Under the pieces are notes generated by a model that saw only the letters and a list, made by a program, of their open reading frames with translations, had not been told where the DNA came from and searched no databases. From NCBI GenBank assembly GCA_964395315.1, contig CAYNBI010000003.1, positions 21,834 through 85,833 of the forward strand: 64,000 nucleotides of DNA. The letters are read 5' to 3'. Origin of the DNA: CAVORB01 sp964395315 (GTDB taxonomy: Bacteria > Pseudomonadota > Gammaproteobacteria > Chromatiales > Chromatiaceae). This document shows positions 35,155-44,569 of this stretch, one piece after another (positions within the stretch are counted from its first letter, which is position 1; the number at the start of each line of letters is the position of its first letter). The position numbers and the translations under genes were made by a program.

Positions 35155-36342
35155 TCACTTCAGAGACTGATAGTAATCCATGAGTATCTTTGCCACCTCC
35201 GGACGGGAGAATTCCGGCGGAGGCGCGATGCCGTTGCCGAGCATCTCGCGCACTTTTGTGCCCGACAAAAGCACGAAGTCTTCCTTGGTATGGTCGGGCG
35301 CCTCGCGCATCATGACCACCTTGTTCAGCTTTTTCGAGTAAGCAGTGTGGTCTGCCTTGAAGATCTCGATCTCGAGGGCGCCCTCCGGCACCTCTTCGTC
35401 GAAGATCGTCTGGGCGTCGAAGGCGCCGTAGTAGTCGCCGACCCCGGCGTGGTCGCGACCGATGATGAAGTGGGTCGCACCCATGTTCTGGCGGAAGTAG
35501 GCGTGCAGGACCGCCTCGCGGGGCCCCGCGTAGAGCATATCGAAGCCGTAACCCGTGACCATGGCGCTGTTGGGCGGGAAATAGAGCTCGACCATCTTGC
35601 GGATCGCGGCATCACGGACCGGCGCTGGAATGTCGCCCGGCTTGAGCTTGCCGAGCAGCATGTGGATCACCAGACCGTCACATCCCAACCGGTCCATGGC
35701 CATGTGACAAAGCTCTTCATGGGCCAGGTGCATGGGATTTCGGGTCTGAAAGGCAACGACCTTCGTCCATCCGCGCTCTTGGATCTCGTTTCGGATCTCA
35801 ACCGCCGTACGGAAGGTGTCGGGAAAGTCGTCCTGGAAGTACGAGAAGTGTAGGACCTGGACGGCTCCGGAAACGGCGAAACGGCCCTGGCTGTTGAAGG
35901 CCGCGACACCCGGGTGCTCCACGTCATCCGTACGGTAGACCTTGTCGGTCATGTAGGCCATCTGCTCATCCGTGACCTCCTCGATCGCCTCGACATCCAT
36001 GATGGCAAGCACAGGGGTTCCCTCGACGTTCGGGTCACGCAACGCGATGCGTTGTGCGCCCCGAATCGCGTCCACGTTCTCGAGCAGGCACATGACGGGA
36101 ACCGGGAAGAAGGCGCCGTTGGTCATGCGCATGTTCTCGCAGGTGCCCATGGCGTCGGCCACATTCATGAAACCGCGAAGCGGGCTGAAGTAGCCGCCCC
36201 CCATCATCACCGCATTTCCGGCGGCCTGGGAACTGATGACGACCGAGGGCAGTCCCTCTGCCTCGCTCATCAGCTCGTGGTGCTTGTCAGGATCGTAGAC
36301 GAACAAGGGTTGCAGTTCATCGGCGCCGACTGGTTTGATCAT
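35155..36342 (-). CDS. sat: Sulfate adenylyltransferase (dissimilatory-type ATP sulfurylase)
   Basis: The 395-residue protein is the homo-oligomeric Sat type used by sulfur oxidisers and sulfate reducers, not the CysDN type. Active-site motifs are QTRNPMHLAHE (the QxRNP with HxxH) and GRDHAGVGDYYG. In sulfur oxidisers it runs in reverse, converting APS and pyrophosphate to ATP and sulfate. In many such bacteria it sits beside aprAB or aprM; none is present here. A candidate promoter lies at 36545-36573. Confidence 0.93.
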   Translation of the reverse strand: MIKPVGADELQPLFVYDPDKHHELMSEAEGLPSVVISSQAAGNAVMMGGGYFSPLRGFMNVADAMGTCENMRMTNGAFFPVPVMCLLENVDAIRGAQRIALRDPNVEGTPVLAIMDVEAIEEVTDEQMAYMTDKVYRTDDVEHPGVAAFNSQGRFAVSGAVQVLHFSYFQDDFPDTFRTAVEIRNEIQERGWTKVVAFQTRNPMHLAHEELCHMAMDRLGCDGLVIHMLLGKLKPGDIPAPVRDAAIRKMVELYFPPNSAMVTGYGFDMLYAGPREAVLHAYFRQNMGATHFIIGRDHAGVGDYYGAFDAQTIFDEEVPEGALEIEIFKADHTAYSKKLNKVVMMREAPDHTKEDFVLLSGTKVREMLGNGIAPPPEFSRPEVAKILMDYYQSLK

Positions 36343-36791
36343 CTTCTGCCTCTCCTTACGACCCTCTCTCGTGAACCCGGATGCCGTGGAAGACGACGTC
36401 CGGAACGCTGAGGAGCCTTGGTTTTGAAAGCTTTCGGCGGGAATCGCCGGGGACGCGCAACCGCTTCGTCACTCGGACCGAGACGGTGCAGGCACAACCG
36501 CCGAAACCTTAACACAGTCACGGGATTGACCATCCAAGGTTGTGTTTATAGCGGCAACAAAAAACCTTGCCATTTCGCGTACAATGTCACGGCCAGCCGG
36601 CGCCACGAAGCGGGTTTGGTTAGGAGCCGGAAACGGCAGCGCCCGCGGACGCTTACCGGCCGCGCCGATTTCGGATAACATTGCCGAAAAGCACAAAGAC
36701 TCAGGCTTCACTGCGTTCCGCTTGCCGAACGCGGACGACCGCTTCAGTTTTCAGAACCGTATCTCGTCCAGTTGAGTTCCGAGAGCCCACA
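36343..36791. other. 449-bp divergent intergenic region (sat / small gene)
   Basis: It holds a candidate sat promoter (36545-36573, minus) and otherwise no gene that I can support. The part around 36545-36600 is locally A+T-rich. Confidence 0.4.
36545..36573 (-). promoter_or_regulatory. Candidate sat promoter
   Basis: On the minus strand ATGGCA (-35, four matches) is 17 bp from TATAAA (-10, five matches). This would give a leader of about 195 nt. Confidence 0.35.
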
Positions 36792-37010
36792 ATGCCCTAC
36801 TACGTTTACCGGATCGCTCCGCCACTCGACCTGACACACATCGACACCAAAGATAATTACAAAGACGCTCGCGGCTTGGTACGCGGGTTGCGGGAGGGGC
36901 TACAGAATGGTGACGAAGTTCAGATTCGAATGGTGTTCGCCAGAAATCAGGCGGAAGCGGAGAAGCTGTTGTCTACGCCCCGCGATGAAAGGGTCATCGG
37001 AGAGGATTAG
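36792..37010 (+). CDS. Small conserved-looking protein of unknown function (72 residues)
   Basis: The ORF starts MPYYVYRIAPPLDLTHIDT and encodes a compact soluble 72-residue protein with alternating beta and helix character and an acidic end. GAGAG before the ATG is a plausible ribosome binding site. It is 120 nt upstream of the DUF1631 gene on the same strand, so they may be cotranscribed. I do not recognise a named family. Confidence 0.6.
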   Translation: MPYYVYRIAPPLDLTHIDTKDNYKDARGLVRGLREGLQNGDEVQIRMVFARNQAEAEKLLSTPRDERVIGED

Positions 37011-37130
37011 CCGCGAGCCGCAGCGTGAGGGGCCGCACCGTGCCGACCGACCGGATTCACCTGAAGCACTCGCGCGAAGGCGGACCACGCACCTGCCCGT
37101 AGGACCAGTTCAGAGCGCCCCGAATCAGCA

Positions 37131-39425
37131 ATGATCGAGACTAGACCGCACAGCACCTCGGATCGCAAACGTTATTCTGAGGTGCTGGAACAGTGCCGAG
37201 ATATCGTGCTGATCTTCAGCAACTCCCAACTCTCCGAGCTGTTTGAGAATGCTGGCTCCGCCCTGCTCGATTTCGCCGAGCGCGCGGAGAACAACGCCAT
37301 TCAAGGGCGCTTCTTCGAGGCCATGGGCCTGGTGCAGCGGCGTCGCCCCGACATAGAGCATATCTATCGCCAGGAGATAGCCGACGGATTCGACAACTTC
37401 GGCCACATGGCACCGCCCTCCCAAGAGCACGAGTCAGGCGCCGCCGACGGAGAAGATCCCGACGGCCTAGATTCGAAGCTGTCCCTGGTCGAGCCGGATG
37501 AGATGGAGGAATCCGTCGCCGCGGAGAACCTGACCATCAAGGCCAACGCGACCTACTTCCAGGAGCTCTACGCCCTCAGCCATCGCCTTGCGGTCATTAA
37601 CGACGGCAAGAAGCTCAAGGAATACGAGATCCCCGCCGGCCCCCATCATCTGGTGCGCGCCTATCGCCGGTCGCTCGCGAATCTCGACCTCGAGGTGAGG
37701 ATCAAGATCATCCTCTACGCCTTGTTCGACAAGTTCGTGATGAAGCAGGCCAAGGGTCTGTATGACGAGCTCAACAGCAGCCTCAAGGCCGCCGGGATCC
37801 TTCCCAACCTGAAGCCCGTGCCGTTGCGCGGTGATCAGGCTGGCGCGCAAGCCGGCGCCAAACCGGATGCGAGCGAAGAGGAAGCCGAATCGCCTCCGGA
37901 GGGTCAGGAGGCGCCGTCGCTTGGCGCGGAGCTCTTCGACTCGATCATCGACCTGATGTCCAATCGCCGCTTCGGCGGTCGTCGCCCCGGGGCGCGCCGG
38001 CCACGCGCGCCGGTCGATCCCTCCGTGGCTGCGGCGGAATCGCGTCACCTCGTGTCCGCCCTCGGGAATCTGCAGTCGCAGACCAGCAGCGAATCCGTGT
38101 CGGCCCTGGTGGCCGAAGCGATCGAGATCCCGAACATCGAGGTCGATACCGCCTTCATCGAAAAGGTCAAGACCACTCTGACCCAGGAACGGGAGCATGT
38201 GCTGTCGCAGATCGACCGCGACAAGCTCTCTCCGATGGATGCGGACCTGATCGATCTTATCGGCATGTTGTTCGAGTACATGCTGAACGACCCGGTCCTC
38301 CCGAACGTGGCCAAGGCACTGCTCAGCCACCTGCATACCCCGTACCTCAAGGTCGCGCTCATTGACCGCCGGCTGCTGGTGGATGTGAATCACCCGGCAC
38401 GACGCCTACTCGACCAGATGGTCGAATCCGGCAGCCTGTGGGTGGAGGAGAGCAACCCGCAACGCGGTATCTTCCCCGCCATGCGGCGGATCGTAGACCG
38501 CGTGCTACAGGAATTCACCAACGACGTGTCGCTGTTCGAGGAGCTCCTCACCTCCTTCGAGCAGTCGATGAGCGAGCAGCAGCGGCGGACTGACACCACG
38601 GAGCAGCGCACCCAGGACGCCGCCCGCGGGCGGGAGAAGCTGCAATTAGCCAAGCGCAGGGCCAATCACCAGATTCAGCTCCTGCTGCAGAACGGCCCAC
38701 TGCCGCCCCAGGTTGTTGCCTTTCTGAGCAAGACCTGGATGGATCATCTGGTATTTATCCTCCTCCGCGACGAGCACGAGGACCGCGGCGACGCGTGGAA
38801 GCAGGCCGTGACCACTGCCGAGAACCTGTTCTCGCTCTTTGACCCCGATGCTGATGCAGCCGAGCGCAAGCGGCGGTACGCATCCATCCCGACGTTGCGC
38901 GAGGAGATCTCCGCCGCGATCCAACACACGGGCAGCTACACGCATGCAACGCTTGATGCCCTCTACTCACTGCTGGAAGCACCCGACACCTGGGACCAAA
39001 AGGCCGCAGAGCGTGCCGCCGAGTCTGCTCCTCCGGCACAACAGCTGGAACCGCCTCCCGCGTTAGCCGAGGGCCCGTCGGCAGCGGATGAGCAGATCAG
39101 CGAGAAGGAGCAAGCAGTCATTAAACGACTGCGCAAGATGAAATTCGGAACCTGGTTCGAATTCAGCGGGGAATCCGGCGGACCGTCACGCAGGATCAAG
39201 CTCTCCTGGCTCAGCCCCCTGACCGCTACCTGCATGTTCGTGGATCGATCGGGCATGCAGGCGGAAATCAAGACACTCCACGAACTGGCACAGGAGATCC
39301 TGTCGGGGCGCGCCAAGGTCATCCCGCGGCCCAAGCATCCGTTTATCGAGCGGGCGATGGTCTCTATCCGCAAGATGCTGCAGAGCGAGGACAAGAAACC
39401 CGCGGCAGCCCCCGGTCAGCGCTGA
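37131..39425 (+). CDS. DUF1631 family protein with C-terminal PilZ-like region
   Basis: The 764-residue soluble protein opens with ILIFSNSQLSELFENAGSAL-like helical sequence and continues with DUF1631 features, including LYALSHRLAVINDGKKLKEYEIPAGPHHLVRAYRRSL, cited here as YEIPAGPHHLVRAYRRSL, and a central FVNDPVL-like block (FEYMLNDPVLPNVAKALLSH). Most of it is predicted helical. Residues about 660-735 (KKMKFGTWFEF-like, read KMKFGTWFEFSGESG, then RRIKLSWLSPLTATCMFVD) resemble a PilZ-type beta barrel, which in other proteins binds c-di-GMP. The canonical RxxxR and DxSxxG motifs are not clearly present. The function is unknown. Confidence 0.82.
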   Translation: MIETRPHSTSDRKRYSEVLEQCRDIVLIFSNSQLSELFENAGSALLDFAERAENNAIQGRFFEAMGLVQRRRPDIEHIYRQEIADGFDNFGHMAPPSQEHESGAADGEDPDGLDSKLSLVEPDEMEESVAAENLTIKANATYFQELYALSHRLAVINDGKKLKEYEIPAGPHHLVRAYRRSLANLDLEVRIKIILYALFDKFVMKQAKGLYDELNSSLKAAGILPNLKPVPLRGDQAGAQAGAKPDASEEEAESPPEGQEAPSLGAELFDSIIDLMSNRRFGGRRPGARRPRAPVDPSVAAAESRHLVSALGNLQSQTSSESVSALVAEAIEIPNIEVDTAFIEKVKTTLTQEREHVLSQIDRDKLSPMDADLIDLIGMLFEYMLNDPVLPNVAKALLSHLHTPYLKVALIDRRLLVDVNHPARRLLDQMVESGSLWVEESNPQRGIFPAMRRIVDRVLQEFTNDVSLFEELLTSFEQSMSEQQRRTDTTEQRTQDAARGREKLQLAKRRANHQIQLLLQNGPLPPQVVAFLSKTWMDHLVFILLRDEHEDRGDAWKQAVTTAENLFSLFDPDADAAERKRRYASIPTLREEISAAIQHTGSYTHATLDALYSLLEAPDTWDQKAAERAAESAPPAQQLEPPPALAEGPSAADEQISEKEQAVIKRLRKMKFGTWFEFSGESGGPSRRIKLSWLSPLTATCMFVDRSGMQAEIKTLHELAQEILSGRAKVIPRPKHPFIERAMVSIRKMLQSEDKKPAAAPGQR

Positions 39426-39657
39426 TATCCGCCAATAAGGGATCGGAGCAGTTCGCCCCGGCTTGCGGCGGGGGCAAGGACTTCCCTCCCCAGTTTTGGC
39501 TTGCGTGCAGGAACAAAGGCGTCTCGCCAGCTGAATTACCGGGTGTTCCACAGACGGCGCGCACGGAAGTGGACGCGAGTACGAGCCGAAGCAAATCGGC
39601 GCGGCCGCCGCAAGGGTTGAGGAATATCTCCCTGAGGAATGAGGGCGCTCCGCCCTC

Positions 39658-40314
39658 TCACGAACCCGCCGATGCCCTTTCAGCCCACAGGAACTGCAAG
39701 ACCTTGCGCACGTAACGCTGGGTCTCTGGATAGGGGGGGATGCGATTGCCGTACTTCATGACCGCATTCTCCCCAGCGTTGTAGGCCGCGAGCGCCAGGC
39801 GGAGATCCTGCTCGAACAGGTCGAGCAAATGCCGCAAGTAGGTGGCACCTCCCCTCATATTCTGTTCCGGATCCCAGATGTCCTGCACATTGAACCGCTT
39901 GGCGGTTGCCGGCATCAGCTGCATAAGTCCGATGGCGCCCGCCGAGGAAACAGCAGAAGGATTGTAGGCGGATTCCGTCCGCACCACAGCGTGCAGCAGT
40001 TCCGGATTCAATCCGTGTCGGCGCGCGGTGCGTTCGATCAGCTGCGCATAGTCGGCACGTCTCGCAGAGGATTTGCGTGGCGACGGCGCCGCCCGCCGCC
40101 GTCCGATCGCGACGATCTTCTTGCTGTTCTCTGAGATGAGCTTCTTACTCGTCCGCTTCCATTCGAGCCGATACTGCTTTCCCTGTAGCGGCGCATCGGT
40201 GAAATAGATCATGCCTTGGCTATCGACGTACTTATACACGTCGGCGCCCCCGGGGGATGCACCCAGCATCAAAAGCACGAGAAATCCAAACCTTGCGCCA
40301 GTCATCGCTCGCAT
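39658..40314 (-). CDS. Lytic transglycosylase with N-terminal DUF4124 domain
   Basis: The 218-residue secreted protein has a signal peptide (FGFLVLLMLGASPGGA) and a DUF4124 segment (DVYKYVDSQGMIYFTDAPL). A basic linker precedes an SLT catalytic domain with the glutamate in VRTESAYNPSAVSSAGAIGL and a typical LMQLMPATA and NAGENAV. It cleaves peptidoglycan glycan strands with formation of 1,6-anhydro-muramic ends. It lacks a lipobox, so it is probably soluble in the periplasm. The gene appears monocistronic. Confidence 0.9.
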   Translation of the reverse strand: MRAMTGARFGFLVLLMLGASPGGADVYKYVDSQGMIYFTDAPLQGKQYRLEWKRTSKKLISENSKKIVAIGRRRAAPSPRKSSARRADYAQLIERTARRHGLNPELLHAVVRTESAYNPSAVSSAGAIGLMQLMPATAKRFNVQDIWDPEQNMRGGATYLRHLLDLFEQDLRLALAAYNAGENAVMKYGNRIPPYPETQRYVRKVLQFLWAERASAGS

Positions 40315-40604
40315 GAGGGCAGACTTTCTCTCCGGGCTGGAGCCGCCACATCTGCTCGTATTTGGCGTTGAATCATACCCCCCGCTCAGGGAATTACCAA
40401 ACTGTCAAGCCGACCTCAATCAACAAAAATCAAAATAAGGCGCGCGAGCGTGTCATCATGGCACATCCCGCACCATTCATGCGTCTGGCGAGCGATGCGC
40501 AACCCCGCCGGGATCGGGAGACGAGAGGCCCGGATACTATACAAAAGCCCGCGAGACGCAGAGCCTCGTGCGCGCCCGGAATACACCTATCCACGCCATC
40601 GCGC

Positions 40605-41213
40605 TCACGCGCCCCACACTTGGCGCAGCCTCTCCCGATTCATGGCCAACCACTGGACCCCGATAATGGTCAATGCAGTATCGATTCCACCAGTGAATAA
40701 TTTCTGAATCGCGGACGCAACATCGACAACGACCACGCGCGTGTCTTCGCCCTCGGCATCCACACCGAATGTACCCCCCGCTGCTGAGGCGTTGACGCAG
40801 CCACAGAATAGTCTTACCCGTTCAACGGAGGTGCCGGGACTGACGTAGTAACTGCCAATCGCTTCCAAGTGTTGGATTTCGCACCCCGCTTCCTCCATCG
40901 CCTCGCGCCGAGCGACTGACACCGGGTCCTCGCCATCCCTGATCACGCCCCCTACGGGCTCCAAGGTCCACGCACCGTGGCCGGCCTCCAGGGCGCCGAT
41001 ACGAAACTGTTCCACCAGCACCAACTCGTCGCGCCCAGGGTCATACAGCAACGCCGCCACTGCATTCAGGCCCTCTATTCGTTCGCGGACAAGAACGCGG
41101 CTACAACCGCCGGCGAAGAGACTGTGCCTAATACGAAAACGAACGACTTTCAAAAAGCCTTCGAAACAGGCCGTATTCGCAATCACGTCAACTGCATATT
41201 TCATCTGACTCAT
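40605..41213 (-). CDS. nudF: Nudix hydrolase, ADP-ribose pyrophosphatase type
   Basis: The 202-residue protein matches NudF length (209 in E. coli). The Nudix box is complete: GG, five residues on, then SVARREAMEEAGCEI. FEGFLKVVRFRIRHSLFAGG at the N-terminus and EPVGGVIRDGED before the box fit ADP-ribose pyrophosphatases, which cleave ADP-ribose to AMP and ribose-5-phosphate. ATG 41213 is used; Met4 is an alternative. The 290-bp gap after it (40315-40604) holds nothing recognisable. Confidence 0.88.
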   Translation of the reverse strand: MSQMKYAVDVIANTACFEGFLKVVRFRIRHSLFAGGCSRVLVRERIEGLNAVAALLYDPGRDELVLVEQFRIGALEAGHGAWTLEPVGGVIRDGEDPVSVARREAMEEAGCEIQHLEAIGSYYVSPGTSVERVRLFCGCVNASAAGGTFGVDAEGEDTRVVVVDVASAIQKLFTGGIDTALTIIGVQWLAMNRERLRQVWGA

Positions 41214-41370
41214 TCAGACAGCTAAAGGGTGGAATTCCGCATTCGCTTACTCAAACGCACGCTTGAATCAATTGCTCGAATTTCCGCGTCCTTGGACGAT
41301 TTGGTGTTGCAATTTCGGGCCAACACAATATAATGCGTCCATCTGCAACACAGGCCACCATGAGGTAACT

Positions 41371-41898
41371 ATGAACCGGCGACACTTCCTCGGACTCGCC
41401 CTCTCAGCAGTAGTACCTCCCGCCTTCGCAAAAAAACAAAATAGCCAGCCTCGCATTCTCTCTCTCCGCCATCTTCACACCGACGAGAAACTCAGGATCG
41501 CCTATCGCGTCGGAGACCGCTATCAACGCGATGCGCTGCAGAAGCTCAGTCATTTTCTCCGCGATTTCCGCTCTGGGGAATCAACTGTCATCGACCCGAA
41601 GTTATTCGACATCCTCTATGACGTGAAGGAGAGAATGGGCCACCCCGACGGTGTATATGAGGTCTTCAGCGCGTTCCGTTCACCGGGGACCAACGCCATG
41701 CTGAGGAAGACCTCTCGCGGTGTTGCCAAAGGCAGCCTGCATGTGTCCGGTCGTGCAGTGGACATTCGTCTCGAGGGAGCTTCCTTGCGAAAGGTCCGTG
41801 ACTCCGCCGTGGCCTTGCACCGCGGTGGCGTCGGCTACTACCCAAAGTCGAGCTTCGTCCACCTCGACACCGGCAGTGTCAGACGGTGGGGCGCTTGA
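41371..41898 (+). CDS. DUF882 (YcbK/MepK-type) periplasmic murein peptidase-like protein
   Basis: The 175-residue protein has a twin-arginine-type signal (NRRHFLGLALSAVVPPAFA) and a DUF882/M15-like domain. Zinc ligands are recognisable in SAFRSPGTNAML, KGSLHVSGRAVDIRL and SSFVHLDTGSVRRW. E. coli MepK (YcbK) of this family cuts 3-3 crosslinks made by L,D-transpeptidases, such as the one encoded at 2357-3577. GAGGTAACT precedes the ATG. The region is less GC-rich than its neighbours. Confidence 0.87.
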   Translation: MNRRHFLGLALSAVVPPAFAKKQNSQPRILSLRHLHTDEKLRIAYRVGDRYQRDALQKLSHFLRDFRSGESTVIDPKLFDILYDVKERMGHPDGVYEVFSAFRSPGTNAMLRKTSRGVAKGSLHVSGRAVDIRLEGASLRKVRDSAVALHRGGVGYYPKSSFVHLDTGSVRRWGA

Positions 41899-41984
41899 TC
41901 CAGACCGCCTGAGAGATTTTTGGCTAGATAACACTTCCCGCGAGGTGCGTGCCTCGGACAACCCGGATCCAGTCGCGTGAAACT

Positions 41985-42050
41985 GCCAGATTTGTTCAAG
42001 TATTTCCTAGAAAATATCAATATCTATTTGTTTTCAAAATAAATCTTATA
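41985..42050. other. Short A+T-rich stretch between convergent genes
   Basis: A run of about 65 bp with many A and T tracts separates the DUF882 and glycine-rich membrane protein genes. It stands out against the GC-rich background and may aid termination in both directions. No stem-loop is evident. Confidence 0.35.
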
Positions 42051-42572
42051 TCAAGATCTAACGGACATCGATTCCGTCGTATTCGCCTCCACCGACCCGA
42101 TCTCCGCCTCCGGATGATGCCGGAGGATGGTGTTGCGCACCTCGCCCAAGCGCTGGCGCGGCACATCCACCATCAGCAGCAGTTTGCCCTCCGAGAAGGC
42201 ACGCTGAAACGCGTCGAGCTGGTGGTTGTGCTCCTGACTGCCAAGCAAAGAAGTGATCAGGGCTCCGAATCCCGCCCCTGCAGCCGTTCCGGCGAGCAAG
42301 GCGCCACCACCGATCACGATGCCCGCGGGAGGGAAAGCCACGGCCAGCAATCCGCCCAACAACCCCGCGACCCCCCCAAGCCCGATACCCCAATCGATGC
42401 CATGCGCCAACTCGGTGCGCTGCCAAACGCTGGCCTCAGGCAAGTCCTTCAGCTCATGACTCAATCCCGCTATGACGTGCAGATGGCTGGCCGGAATCCC
42501 CGCCGCCTCGAGCTCCGCCACGACCGCTCGGCAACTCTCCTCGGTTGGCAGCAATGCATGGACTCTCTTCAC
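42051..42572 (-). CDS. Glycine-zipper membrane protein (DUF1269-like)
   Basis: The 173-residue protein starts at GTG with a strong ribosome binding site (GGAGGTGGGGA). Residues 1-40 look like a small alpha/beta fold (RVHALLPTEESCRAVVAELE), followed by a central Gly/Ala-rich hydrophobic region (IGLGGVAGLLGGLLAVAF; GTAAGAGFGALITSLLG) and a second alpha/beta segment (KLLLMVDVPRQRLGEVRNTI). This layout matches DUF1269-like stress-related membrane proteins. The function is unknown. Confidence 0.72.
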   Translation of the reverse strand: MKRVHALLPTEESCRAVVAELEAAGIPASHLHVIAGLSHELKDLPEASVWQRTELAHGIDWGIGLGGVAGLLGGLLAVAFPPAGIVIGGGALLAGTAAGAGFGALITSLLGSQEHNHQLDAFQRAFSEGKLLLMVDVPRQRLGEVRNTILRHHPEAEIGSVEANTTESMSVRS

Positions 42573-42682
42573 TCCCCACCTCCGTATCTGCTGGATTCGA
42601 TTTGAGAAGCCCCTTTTCCGTGTAGACGCCGGGTTGGCCAGGTTCCCCGATGTTGCCGCATTCTCCTCTCTCCGGCACTACC

Positions 42683-44569
42683 TCAACTCACCGTAGCGTG
42701 GCCGAGCGTAAGAATATCCGGGTGCCCACTGCAGTTCAGCTCCAAGGCGATGGGAGTGTCCTGCGGGAATCGTTGCGCGACGATCCAAATCTGTACGATG
42801 TTGCCGCTCAACTCGGGAAGCAGCCTGAGCGCACTGCGCATCCTGGACCCGTCGAAAAATGCGAACGGTTCGTCTAAGAAGGCAAACTGCCTATCCTTGA
42901 CGAAGCGTGCCGCCAGTTCCTCGGCCAGAGCAAAGCGCAACGCCAACAGCGTCTGGCGCTGCATCCCGCTGGAAACCTCGTCGGAGCCGAGAAAGCCGCG
43001 CTTGTCCTCCGAGTAGACGCGCACCTGCAGGTCCTCGTCCACCTCGAGGTGCCCGTAGCGCCCCTCGGTCAATCTCGGCAAAGTCCTGCGGATACTGGCG
43101 TGCAACTGCCGGTTGAAGTGATCAGAAGCGCGCTCGGCCGCCCCCTCCAGCAGCTTGCAGGCAAGCCGGCGTGTATCGAGGCCCTGTAACAAAACCTCCT
43201 GTCTTTTCTGAAGAGTCCCTTTTTCGTGATTATTTTTACTAATTTTTTCTTTATCTTTGTTCGCTCGATCGAGCGTGTCTTCCAGAATCCGATGCTGTCC
43301 CCCGAGCTCCTCCAGCAGCCGACCGAGCCATGCACTCTCGTGCTGCGTGGCCGCACGCACCTCCGGCGGAGATGCCTCCAGCGCCAGGATCCGCCGGGCC
43401 TGGCGAGCGCGCCGCTCCGCGTCCGGTTTGTCCACCGGCGTAACCCCCTGCAACGGCATCTCCCCCGGGACGAGCAAATCGTCGGCCTTCGCATCCACCC
43501 TTCCGCCGCCGACGGTACCAGGCTCGTCGATACCGAGCAGCACCTCGGCCAGGCGGCGTCCCCGCGCCCGCCGCTCACGGTCCTGCAGTCCGAGCGCGAG
43601 GCTCCCGATCAGAACTGGGACAAGCAGGATCCCGAGCACGACAGCCCCGTAGGCCGCCACCGTTTCCGCGGGCAGACCCCGGGTAGCCACGAATCCCTCC
43701 AAAGATTCCCGTAGCGCTGAAACCGGCCATAGCCGCGGATGAAACCGCAGCAGAAGCCAGATTCCTGTGACCCCGAGGACGGCGAGCAGCAGGAGACTCT
43801 GGGTCAGTCTGACCGCGCCACGCCGGAACCCGTGCATTCGGGTCCGGCGACTGGCCTCGCAGTAAGCCTCGGTCGCGGCATTGAGCTGTTCGATGCGTTG
43901 CCCGACCGCCTGCTCCCGTTCGGTGGTCTCGGCAAGCGACGCCTTGAGGATCGTCGGATCGGCGGAATCAGCCTCGAGAAGACGAAGCCCTTTCTCGATC
44001 TCGGCGAGGCGTGTCTCGATCTCCCGTAGCGATTGCTCGTCCCGCTCCACCTCCTGGTGCAGATCCCTGGCGCAGCGCTCGAGGAGCGAGATCCCCGCCA
44101 GCCGTGTCACCGTCGGGCTGTGCGGATGGGGCGCGGCGATCTCGCGCTGGGCCAGATAGAAGGTCTCGACGTATTCGTCAAAGCCAAAGCCAAGGAGCCG
44201 CCGTAACCGTTCATTGACCGCTTCCGGTCCGCGGGCCAGCGGCGGGTCGGGCTGATCACTGGAGCTGAGGCGCGCCAACTCACCGCCGTCGCGAGCTAGC
44301 TGTCGCTGGACCTCGTACTCAATCCCGCCCGCCGCGAAGCGCATGGTGACGGCGCCGCGTGGGGCACCCCAGCGCAGCAGCTTGCGCAACCGGCTTGGCT
44401 CCAGGGCGTAAGTGCGCCCGAACAACGCGAAGCAGATGATCTCGCCGATCGCGCTTTTTCCGGTCTCGTTTTCCCCGCTGACCGCGATGATGCCACGCTC
44501 CGGGAGATCGGTCAGACGCAGCGTCCGGTACTTGAGAATATTCTCCGCCGCCAGAGTGCGAATGATCAT
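42683..44569 (-). CDS. Membrane-embedded Rad50/SbcC-type ATPase (YhaN-like)
   Basis: The 628-residue SMC-superfamily ATPase has Walker A GENETGKS (32-39), a signature-like EVSSGMQRQTLLALR (531-545) and Walker B FAFLDEPFA (562-570), with a Q-loop-like AQREIAAP. Between the ATPase halves, where Rad50 has a long coiled coil, it has only short coiled stretches plus two transmembrane helices (about 255-276 and 304-328). This recalls the B. subtilis YhaN family, normally paired with an SbcD-like phosphoesterase; none is present. It overlaps the upstream small gene by 4 nt (ATGA). An A/T-rich Lys/Asn stretch (about 435-455) is unlike the rest in codon use. Confidence 0.8.
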   Translation of the reverse strand: MIIRTLAAENILKYRTLRLTDLPERGIIAVSGENETGKSAIGEIICFALFGRTYALEPSRLRKLLRWGAPRGAVTMRFAAGGIEYEVQRQLARDGGELARLSSSDQPDPPLARGPEAVNERLRRLLGFGFDEYVETFYLAQREIAAPHPHSPTVTRLAGISLLERCARDLHQEVERDEQSLREIETRLAEIEKGLRLLEADSADPTILKASLAETTEREQAVGQRIEQLNAATEAYCEASRRTRMHGFRRGAVRLTQSLLLLAVLGVTGIWLLLRFHPRLWPVSALRESLEGFVATRGLPAETVAAYGAVVLGILLVPVLIGSLALGLQDRERRARGRRLAEVLLGIDEPGTVGGGRVDAKADDLLVPGEMPLQGVTPVDKPDAERRARQARRILALEASPPEVRAATQHESAWLGRLLEELGGQHRILEDTLDRANKDKEKISKNNHEKGTLQKRQEVLLQGLDTRRLACKLLEGAAERASDHFNRQLHASIRRTLPRLTEGRYGHLEVDEDLQVRVYSEDKRGFLGSDEVSSGMQRQTLLALRFALAEELAARFVKDRQFAFLDEPFAFFDGSRMRSALRLLPELSGNIVQIWIVAQRFPQDTPIALELNCSGHPDILTLGHATVS

